The notes below the pieces were generated by a model. The model did no database searches and was not told where the DNA came from. It saw only the letters and a list, made by a program, of their open reading frames with translations. A DNA stretch of 17,048 nt from CAYZEZ01 sp964477295 (GTDB taxonomy: Bacteria > Bacteroidota > Bacteroidia > Bacteroidales > SM23-62): the NCBI GenBank assembly GCA_964477295.1, contig CAYZEZ010000082.1, positions 1 through 17,048 of the forward strand, given 5' to 3'. Numbering within the stretch: the stretch's first letter is position 1; the number at the start of each line of letters is the position of its first letter. Below are positions 7,234-13,447 of this stretch, piece after piece. The position numbers and the translations under genes were made by a program.

Positions 7234-7896
7234 CTACATATTTGTTTCTATGTATTTCTTTACTCCTAATACTCCTGACAGGGGTGAAGACAATACTGGT
7301 TTACCACTGAATTCTGAAAGCTTACCGGCCATTCTTGCCATTGATCCCTGTGCAAGCACCAGGACATCTACTCTGTCTGCAACAGCTTTTGAGGCTTCCA
7401 GGATCAGGTTGTCGTGTGTTTCCCTGTCACCCGACATTACGGCCTGGAAGGCACCTTCAGCCAGACCTTCAACAATATCAATCTGCTTGTTCAATTCTTC
7501 AGACATTGTTAAAAGTAGTTTTGCGGTTGGGGCCAATGTTGATGGTAATGTTGCAAGAACTCCAATTTTTTGCGCAGATTCAACTGCTTTGATCGCCATT
7601 GGGTCATCGATTTTTAGCAAAGGGATGGGGATCATTTTTCTGGCGGCCTGTGCAATTTCTCCAATGGATGAGCAGGTGTTAAAAATAATATCAGCTCTGG
7701 CATGAACGGCCATATGATAGCAGTCGACCAATCGTTTGGCTACGGCTGGCGTTACCCTGTTGAATTCAATAACTTCCTGTATCAGGCTGTCATCTACAAT
7801 GTGGTTTAATTTAACATCGGGCAGATGTTCCTTAAACAATTGTGTCACCGGCTCTACCATGGCCAGTGCTGTATGTACTGCAAATACTCTGATCAT
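7234..7896 (-). CDS. Asp/Glu/hydantoin racemase superfamily protein
   Basis: This 220-residue cytoplasmic protein belongs to the aspartate/glutamate/hydantoin racemase superfamily, which also includes maleate isomerase and arylmalonate decarboxylase. The first active-site segment reads ADIIFNTCSSIGE, with Cys75 in the expected place. The partner segment reads VLVLAQGSMARM, so Gln183 stands where two-base racemases have the second Cys. A single-Cys enzyme is more likely to be a decarboxylase, an isomerase or a racemase using another base. It starts at an ATG and is the first gene of the operon, 30 bp before the MFS start. Its role is probably to process the imported acid. Reaction and substrate are unknown. 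Confidence 0.82.
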   Translation of the reverse strand: MIRVFAVHTALAMVEPVTQLFKEHLPDVKLNHIVDDSLIQEVIEFNRVTPAVAKRLVDCYHMAVHARADIIFNTCSSIGEIAQAARKMIPIPLLKIDDPMAIKAVESAQKIGVLATLPSTLAPTAKLLLTMSEELNKQIDIVEGLAEGAFQAVMSGDRETHDNLILEASKAVADRVDVLVLAQGSMARMAGKLSEFSGKPVLSSPLSGVLGVKKYIETNM

Positions 7897-7973
7897 ATCT
7901 TTGTTTTATTTCTGGTTCTTCGGTTGAGTTAAATAAAACCTTGGAATAAAGTCTTCATTTTCAGGGATGGCTA

Positions 7974-8002
7974 TAAAATTAGCAAAATAAAAATGCAATC
8001 AA
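7974..8002 (-). promoter_or_regulatory. Possible Bacteroidota-type promoter for the racemase/MFS/BKACE/kinase operon
   Basis: On the minus strand TTG (8002-8000) is followed after 18 bp by TAATTTTA (7981-7974). This fits the Bacteroidota -33 TTG and -7 TAnnTTTG pattern with only the last base wrong. It would start transcription about 70 bp before the racemase ATG. AT-rich DNA gives such matches by chance at a modest rate. Confidence 0.4.
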
Positions 8003-8019
8003 CTGAAATTATGTTGATT
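7997..8019. promoter_or_regulatory. Inverted repeat overlapping the -33 element, possible operator
   Basis: The arms AATCAAC (7997-8003) and GTTGATT (8013-8019) are perfect inverted copies separated by 9 bp, about 1.5 helical turns from centre to centre. The left arm covers the proposed -33 TTG, a position suited to a repressor dimer. No dedicated regulator gene is in the operon, so the factor that binds would be encoded elsewhere. Confidence 0.4.
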
Positions 8020-8128
8020 ACGTTTAATTATTGCCGGAGTTACAGGATTACTGGTATGATCCTGGTTGGGAGGTTCCTTCCAAAATCAGCCTAATCTTTA
8101 CTTTTATCTGTTACGGAGAAGGATTTTC

Positions 8129-8150
8129 GGAGAAGGATTTGCCCTGAAAA
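8129..8150 (+). repeat. 22-nt direct repeat, copy 2
   Basis: An exact copy of 2604-2625 in the same orientation. It is immediately preceded by a partial extra unit: GGAGAAGGATTTT starts at 8116, so the first dozen bases occur twice in tandem, 13 bases apart. Neither copy lies in an intact gene. Confidence 0.7.
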
Positions 8151-8259
8151 AAAGGATTTTCGTAAAAACGTATATTTACAACTATCACATAACCAATAGC
8201 ATAAAATCAGGCTTAGATTAATACCCTATGAATAGAATCATATTCGTAAATTAGCTGAT

Positions 8260-8832
8260 ATGTCTTCCACTGTCCTCCATATAAAAAACATGGTATGCAA
8301 CAGGTGTGTTAAAGTTGTGAAGGAGGAGTTAACTGCTATGGGATATCATATCGTTTCTGTTGAATTAGGAGAGGTTACGCTGAAAGAATCCCTGGATGAT
8401 GAGGGCAGAGACAGGATTCGTAAGGGATTAACAGAAAATGGATTTGAATTGATAGATAACAGGAAGAGCTGGATCATAAACAGAATCAAAACGCTTATCA
8501 TAGAATACATACATTACGACAAGGAGAAACCTGAATATGTGAATATCTCTGAATTTCTGGCCAATGAACTAGGGAATGATTATTCATATTTAAGCCATTT
8601 GTTCTCATCTGTTGAAGGAATAACCATCGAAAAATACCTGATCCTTCAAAAAGTGGAAAAGGTTAAGGAATTACTCGTTTATGATGAACTTTCTTTGAGT
8701 GAGATTGCCTACAAAACAGGTTATAGCAGTGTACAACACCTGTCAAACCAGTTTAAAAAAATCATCGGCTTGTCTCCATCCCACTTTAAAAAAATCAGGA
8801 AGGACAGAAGAAAGCCCCTCGACCTGGTATAA
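8260..8832 (+). CDS. AraC-family regulator with N-terminal HMA-like metal domain
   Basis: This 190-residue protein joins a heavy-metal-associated-like fold to an AraC-type DNA-binding domain. Residues 4-65 have the alternating strand/helix pattern of HMA domains, with NMVCNRCVKVV placing Cys13 and Cys16 in the metal-binding loop as in copper chaperones. Residues about 75-185 form the AraC domain: the first helix-turn-helix covers SEFLANELGNDYSYLSHLFS, and the second covers LSLSEIAYKTGYSSVQHLSN and ends with the family's F-K-K-x-x-G-x-S-P-x-x-F pattern. Its ATG is clear. It is followed by the copper efflux operon on the same strand, so it is probably the Cu(I)/Ag(I)-responsive activator of that operon, binding the repeats before the HYC gene. 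The metal response is inferred from the CxxC and the neighbours. Confidence 0.88.
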   Translation: MSSTVLHIKNMVCNRCVKVVKEELTAMGYHIVSVELGEVTLKESLDDEGRDRIRKGLTENGFELIDNRKSWIINRIKTLIIEYIHYDKEKPEYVNISEFLANELGNDYSYLSHLFSSVEGITIEKYLILQKVEKVKELLVYDELSLSEIAYKTGYSSVQHLSNQFKKIIGLSPSHFKKIRKDRRKPLDLV

Positions 8833-8833
8833 C

Positions 8834-8857
8834 ATTTAAAAAACCTTTAAATTTTTT
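8834..8857 (+). terminator. Weak intrinsic terminator after the AraC gene
   Basis: ATTTAAA (8834-8840) and TTTAAAT (8846-8852) form a 7-bp all-AT stem around a 5-nt loop, followed by a run of six T residues, directly after the stop codon. The all-AT stem is weak, but the position suits separating the regulator transcript from the efflux operon. Confidence 0.35.
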
Positions 8858-8977
8858 AATAATAATGTAAGATTAAGTGTTCCCGGGGCCGATCTTTGCA
8901 TTTAAATTTTTGCAAGGACATGGAACCAATGACATTCAAAACTGAACTGAACTACAGTAGTTACATCATTAAAATCC

Positions 8978-9009
8978 ACAAAAATTATATTAATCTTTAC
9001 AAAAATTAT
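8978..9009 (+). promoter_or_regulatory. Direct repeats at 21-bp spacing, candidate AraC-type operator
   Basis: The 11-mer ACAAAAATTAT occurs at 8978-8988 and again at 8999-9009, exactly 21 bp apart, which is two DNA turns. AraC-family dimers typically bind such same-face direct repeats next to the promoter they activate. The repeats lie about 50-80 bp before the start of the efflux operon and downstream of the HMA-AraC gene, its likely user. Confidence 0.5.
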
Positions 9010-9020
9010 GTAACATAATT
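9004..9020. promoter_or_regulatory. 17-bp perfect palindrome before the efflux operon
   Basis: AATTATGT (9004-9011) and ACATAATT (9013-9020) are perfect inverted arms around a single A. The palindrome overlaps the second direct repeat and would sit around -30 to -45 of a start near 9049. It may belong to the same operator or be the site of another dimeric factor. Confidence 0.4.
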
Positions 9021-9034
9021 AGATTAAAAATTAT

Positions 9035-9042
9035 TTTATTTG
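9035..9042 (+). promoter_or_regulatory. Possible -7 element of the efflux operon
   Basis: TTTATTTG matches the Bacteroidota -7 consensus TAnnTTTG except at the second base, and no good -33 TTG lies at the usual distance. A poor -33 with activator-like repeats just upstream is what an activator-dependent promoter would look like. It would place the start near 9049, favouring the ATG at 9057 or 9066 for the HYC gene. Confidence 0.3.
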
Positions 9043-9056
9043 CACCAGTGAATAAT

Positions 9057-9485
9057 ATGATCCGAATGAGGAAAATCATACATACAATTTTTGCCCTTAT
9101 CCTGTTGGTGTCCACAACCGGCATAACCATCAATCTGCATTATTGCCATGAGCATTTGTATGATGTTGGCCTTAATAAACCGGCAAGAAGCTGTTGTGAT
9201 AATGGGGGAAATGACAATTCATGTCATCATGGAAATACCCTTGAAAAGCCATGTCATTGTAAAAATGAGAGCATAACGGTTAAATTGTCGGACAATTTCC
9301 TGATATCGTCCGATTATTTCGAAACTGCTAATGATTATAGCAACATACTGTTTTACTTCAATTACACACAACCGGACAATCGGATGGTTCTGAATAATTC
9401 TCCAGCCAACCCGATGCGCAAATTCAGCATACATCCACCTCCTCAGAAGGAGGTGCTTCTCAAATTACAATCCTTTTTGATTTAG
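9057..9485 (+). CDS. HYC_CC_PP family Cys/His-rich exported protein
   Basis: This small protein of unknown function (142 residues from the ATG at 9057) shows the three motifs that name the Bacteroidota HYC_CC_PP family: HYC at residues 28-30, CC at 46-47 and PPP near the C-terminus (SIHPPPQKE). Residues 5-27 form a signal peptide or membrane anchor. The stretch from HYCHEH through SCCDN, SCHHGN and KPCHCKN is dense in Cys and His, a soft-metal ligand set. In the same operon as CusABC, it is probably a periplasmic or membrane-anchored copper-binding accessory, though this is inferred. A GTG at 9048 would add three residues; I prefer ATG because the possible -7 element ends only 5 bp before the GTG. 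Confidence 0.8.
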   Translation: MIRMRKIIHTIFALILLVSTTGITINLHYCHEHLYDVGLNKPARSCCDNGGNDNSCHHGNTLEKPCHCKNESITVKLSDNFLISSDYFETANDYSNILFYFNYTQPDNRMVLNNSPANPMRKFSIHPPPQKEVLLKLQSFLI

Positions 9486-9517
9486 AATTCCTTCAGGGAA
9501 AATATCATTAACCTGAG

Positions 9518-9544
9518 TCAATAATTCTTTTATTGAGTTATTGA
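9518..9544 (+). other. Alternative hairpins between the HYC gene and cusA
   Basis: TCAATAA (9518-9524) can pair with TTATTGA at 9530-9536 or with a second copy of TTATTGA at 9538-9544, giving two mutually exclusive 7-bp hairpins in the 156-bp gap. No T run follows, so it is not a standard terminator. It could tune or process the operon mRNA, or be chance in AT-rich DNA. Confidence 0.25.
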
Positions 9545-9641
9545 TATTAATGGATATGATAACCAGCCCTCCCAATCCCATTTCTTTCTCTGAAATAGGA
9601 TTAAAGACCTGATTTATATGTAATTATTCAACTGATTTGTG

Positions 9642-12600
9642 ATGATAAACAAATTCATAAAATTCTTCCTGGAAAATAAGCTGGTAACCTTTTTGATGCT
9701 ATTTGTATTTATAGCATGGGGGATTGTTACTGCGCCCTTTAACTGGGACACCGGATTATTTCCCCGCGATCCGGTACCCGTGGATGCCATTCCTGACATT
9801 GGGGAAAATCAGCAAATTGTCTACACCGAGTGGCCGGGGCGCTCTCCCCAGGATATTGAAGATCAGATCTCCTATCCGCTGACAACTGCTCTGCTGGGAA
9901 TACCGGGAGTTAAAGATATAAGAAGCAATTCCATTTTCGGCCTGTCCAGCATATATATCATATTTGAGGAGGATATTGAGTTTTACTGGAGCAGAACGAG
10001 GATATTGGAAAAACTTAATTCATTACCTTCCGGCACACTCCCTGAAGATGTAACTCCCGCACTGGGTCCTGATGCTACTGCACTGGGACAGGTTTACTGG
10101 TATACACTTGAAGGTCGCGATAAAGACGGCAATCCGGCAGGGGGGTGGGATCCACATGAGCTGAGGACCATCCAGGATTATTATGTCAGGTACTCATTAA
10201 CTTCAGCAAAAGGAATTGCGGAAGTTGCTTCGATTGGTGGTTTTGTTAAAGAATACCAGGTGGATATTGATCCAAATGCCATGCGTGCTCATGGTGTTAC
10301 CGTTGCCCAGATTATGGCCGCTGTAAAGAATAGCAACCTTGATATTGGAGCAAGGACCATTGAGTTTAACAGGGTAGAATACCTGGTGCGTGCACTGGGT
10401 TATATTAAATCTCTCGAAGACATCGAAGAAAGTGTTGTTGATGTGCAGAACAATGTCCCAATCAGGATCAAGGATGTTGCACGGGTGAATTTTGGGCCCG
10501 CAACCCGCAGAGGAGGCCTCGATAAAGGTGGCGCCGAAGCAGTAGGAGGAGTAGTCGTTGCCAGGTATGGTGCGAATCCACTCGAAGCAATTAATAATGT
10601 AAAAGATAAAATTGCCGGGATATCCCCGGGTTTGCCAAGTAAAATACTTGATGACGGAACCGTTTCAAAAGTTACTATTGTTCCCTTTTATGACCGTACC
10701 GGATTAATTAAGGAAACCCTGGGGACATTGGAATCCGCACTGACCGAGGAAGTAATCATAAGCATTATTGTTGTTATCATCCTCATGTTAAGTCTGCAGG
10801 CTTCATTTCTGATATCGAGCCTGTTGCCTGTAGGGGTGCTGATGACATTTATTATTATGCGAAAGTTTGGTGTCGATGCAAACGTTGTTGCACTTTCCGG
10901 TATTGCCATAGCCATTGGTGTGATGGTGGATGTGGGAATAGTATTTACCGAAAATATTGTCAGGCACCTGGATATGCCTGCAAATAAGGGTGCTAAAGGA
11001 AAAAAACTGCTCATTGTGATATATGATGGTACTACTGAAGTAGCATCAGCAGTAATTACTGCCTTATTAACGACAGTTGTAAGTTTTCTGCCCGTATTTG
11101 CCTTGCAGGCATCCGAAGGGAAACTTTTCAAACCACTGGCCTTTACCAAAACTTTTGCCATGATATCGGCACTTATTATTGGATTGATTGTTATTCCAGC
11201 CCTTGCAAATGTTGTGTTTTCCGTCCGCTTTGATAAGAAAAGGATAAAGAGGATTTTCAATGTCATATTAATTGCTGCAGGAATCCTCCTTATTATCGTC
11301 TCAAAAGCCTGGATCGCTATTGTTTTAGTTGCACTTGGGGTAAATGGTCTTCTGGAATATAAGTGGCCTGAAAACAGAAAGCGCTTTGTAAACTATATAA
11401 ATATTGCCCTTACACTATTGGTTGTTTTGTATTTCCTTGCTATTGAATGGATGCCATTGGGAGCACAGAGAAGCCTCTTCCTGAATATTCTTTTTGTTGT
11501 GACCATTGTGGCTGTTGTACTTGGGTTTTTAATGAGCATTGTCAGGTACTACCAACCCATATTGAGATGGTGCCTTGATAACAAATGGAAATTCCTCAGT
11601 ATTCCCATTGGAATTGTGTTGTTGGGAATAATTATCTGGCAAGGGGTTGACAAGCTATTTGGATTCATGCCAGAGGGTATAAGACAAACCAGGGCCTGGC
11701 AGGCTGTAGAAAACACCTTTCCGGGCATTGGCAAGGAATTTATGCCCACCCTTGATGAAGGATCATTTCTGCTTATGCCAACGACTATGCCTCATTCAGG
11801 GATAGAAGAAAATATCGAAGTGATTTCCATGCTCGATAAAAAGGTTAATGCCGTTCCTGAGGTTGAAAATGTTGTTGGGAAATGGGGCCGTGTAAATTCG
11901 GCGCTGGATCCTGCTCCTACATCTATGTTTGAAAATATAATTAACTACAAACCGGAATATATCCTGGATGAAAACGGACACCGGATGCGGTTTAAAGTAA
12001 ATAAGGAAAATGCCTTTGTGCTGGCTGATGGCAGCACATATAATCCTGTAAATGAGGATTTCAGATTAATCTCAAAAGAGGAACTAATCCCCGACAGAAA
12101 GGGCAAATATTTCCGGCAGTGGAGGGATGAAATCCAATCAACGGACGATATATGGAAAGAAATTGTGTCTGCCTCGAAAATTCCGGGACTTACTTCTGCT
12201 CCTAAATTACAGCCTATTCAAACCCGGCTGGTCATGCTTCAGACCGGGATGCGAGCTCCCATGGGCATAAAGGTTTTTGGACCTGACCTGGAATCCATCG
12301 AGCAAACCGGATTTGAACTTGAAAAATACCTTAAAAATGTGCCTGGCGTTGAGCCTGCATCAGTTTTCGCAGACAGGGTGGTAGGAAAACCATACCTGGA
12401 AATCGATATTGACAGAAAAGCCATTTCAAGATTTGGGCTGACCATCCAGGATATGCAAATGCAGATCAGTACAGCCATCGGTGGTATGAAATTAACCACC
12501 ACAGTGGAAGGCAGGGAGCGATTCCCGGTCAGGGCAAGATATGCCCGTGAATTCAGGGACAATCCGGAAGATCTTAAGAAGGTTTTGATTCCAACTCCTG

Positions 12601-13445
12601 CCGGGGTACAGATTCCTCTGGGGGAACTGGCTTCAATTAATTATTTGCGTGGCCCACAGCTGATAAAAAGCGAGAATACTTTCCTGGATGGGTATGTCAT
12701 TTTTGATAAAAAGCCGGATTACGCTGAAGTAGATGTTGTTGAAAACGCCCAGGAATATCTGAATGAAAAACTCGAATCCGGAGAATTCACATTACCCGCC
12801 GGGGTGAATTACGTTTTTACCGGTAACTATGAAAACCAGATAAGGGCTACTAAAAGGCTGTTGATCGTTGTTCCCATCTCCCTTATCATCATATTTCTTA
12901 TCCTGTATTTCCAATTCGGATCGGTTATTACTTCTTCAATGGTTTTCAGCGGAATTTTCGTCGCTTTTTCAGGGGGATTTTTGATGCTGTGGCTTTACGG
13001 ACAAGGCTGGTTTATGAACTTTGATGTCGGGGGTATGAATATGCGGGATCTTTTCCAGATGGGGAAGATAAATATAAGTGTAGCTGTCTGGGTTGGATTC
13101 ATAGCGCTTTTCGGAATCGCCACAGACGATGGGGTTATTATGGGTACCTATCTGATGCAGGTTTTTAGAAAGAATAAGCCTGGTAATGTATCAGAAGTGA
13201 GAGCTTCTGTTGTGGATGCCGGAAGCAAGAGGGTCCGGCCGGCTATGATGACTGCTGCAGTTGCCATTATTGCCCTGATCCCGGTCCTCACTTCCACAGG
13301 AAAGGGATCAGATATCATGGTGCCGATGGCAATACCCTTATTTGGGGGTATGATCATCCAGGTGATGACCATGTTTGTAGTTCCTGTCCTTTACAGCATG
13401 TGGCGTGAAAAAAAGGTTCGCAGGAATCTCATAAAGACTGTATAA
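9642..13445 (+). CDS. cusA: CusA-type copper/silver RND efflux pump
   Basis: This is the inner-membrane proton-driven pump of a CusABC tripartite system, moving Cu(I)/Ag(I) towards the outer-membrane channel. Hallmarks are VDAIPDIGENQQIVYTEWPG and LLGIPGVKDIRSNSIFGLSS in the first porter domain, helix 4 with GIAIAIGVMVDVGIVFTEN (Asp430 and Glu437 as proton-relay residues), and late FGIATDDGVIMGTYLMQVF. Position 424 is Ala, where divalent-metal pumps of the CzcA kind have another Asp, which favours monovalent copper or silver. A Met-rich porter region (MLQTGMRAPMG, DMQMQI) agrees. At 1267 residues it is over 200 longer than E. coli CusA. The extra length includes added hydrophobic helices around residues 540-690 and an enlarged periplasmic domain. 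A GTG directly before the ATG at 9642 is an alternative start. The outer-membrane gene follows after 2 bp. Confidence 0.95.
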   Translation: MINKFIKFFLENKLVTFLMLFVFIAWGIVTAPFNWDTGLFPRDPVPVDAIPDIGENQQIVYTEWPGRSPQDIEDQISYPLTTALLGIPGVKDIRSNSIFGLSSIYIIFEEDIEFYWSRTRILEKLNSLPSGTLPEDVTPALGPDATALGQVYWYTLEGRDKDGNPAGGWDPHELRTIQDYYVRYSLTSAKGIAEVASIGGFVKEYQVDIDPNAMRAHGVTVAQIMAAVKNSNLDIGARTIEFNRVEYLVRALGYIKSLEDIEESVVDVQNNVPIRIKDVARVNFGPATRRGGLDKGGAEAVGGVVVARYGANPLEAINNVKDKIAGISPGLPSKILDDGTVSKVTIVPFYDRTGLIKETLGTLESALTEEVIISIIVVIILMLSLQASFLISSLLPVGVLMTFIIMRKFGVDANVVALSGIAIAIGVMVDVGIVFTENIVRHLDMPANKGAKGKKLLIVIYDGTTEVASAVITALLTTVVSFLPVFALQASEGKLFKPLAFTKTFAMISALIIGLIVIPALANVVFSVRFDKKRIKRIFNVILIAAGILLIIVSKAWIAIVLVALGVNGLLEYKWPENRKRFVNYINIALTLLVVLYFLAIEWMPLGAQRSLFLNILFVVTIVAVVLGFLMSIVRYYQPILRWCLDNKWKFLSIPIGIVLLGIIIWQGVDKLFGFMPEGIRQTRAWQAVENTFPGIGKEFMPTLDEGSFLLMPTTMPHSGIEENIEVISMLDKKVNAVPEVENVVGKWGRVNSALDPAPTSMFENIINYKPEYILDENGHRMRFKVNKENAFVLADGSTYNPVNEDFRLISKEELIPDRKGKYFRQWRDEIQSTDDIWKEIVSASKIPGLTSAPKLQPIQTRLVMLQTGMRAPMGIKVFGPDLESIEQTGFELEKYLKNVPGVEPASVFADRVVGKPYLEIDIDRKAISRFGLTIQDMQMQISTAIGGMKLTTTVEGRERFPVRARYAREFRDNPEDLKKVLIPTPAGVQIPLGELASINYLRGPQLIKSENTFLDGYVIFDKKPDYAEVDVVENAQEYLNEKLESGEFTLPAGVNYVFTGNYENQIRATKRLLIVVPISLIIIFLILYFQFGSVITSSMVFSGIFVAFSGGFLMLWLYGQGWFMNFDVGGMNMRDLFQMGKINISVAVWVGFIALFGIATDDGVIMGTYLMQVFRKNKPGNVSEVRASVVDAGSKRVRPAMMTAAVAIIALIPVLTSTGKGSDIMVPMAIPLFGGMIIQVMTMFVVPVLYSMWREKKVRRNLIKTV

Positions 13446-13447
13446 AA

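Larger units (their letters stand above)
7897..8259. other. Divergent intergenic region, racemase operon / HMA-AraC gene
   Basis: This 363-bp region separates the minus-strand catabolic operon from the plus-strand regulator gene. Near the operon it holds a promoter-like pair and a 7+7-bp inverted repeat. In its right half lies copy 2 of the 22-nt repeat. A frame open from 8112 to a TAA near 8220 contains GEGFALKKRIFVKTYIYNYH and seems to be a gene relic related to copy 1. No clear promoter for the AraC gene could be picked out. Confidence 0.5.

Noticed and set aside
8171..8178. TATATTTA as a -7 element for the HMA-AraC gene
   Set aside because: No -33 TTG at usable spacing; the nearest lies about 29 bp upstream.
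8888..8930. TTTGCA repeats around an AT core, possibly an operator or promoter
   Set aside because: Short copies in AT-rich DNA, far from the likely transcription start; the 8978-9020 repeats fit better.
10688..11266. 192-residue minus-strand open frame
   Set aside because: Antisense to the CusA helix-4 region with its conserved Asp/Glu motif; composition is that of a shadow frame.
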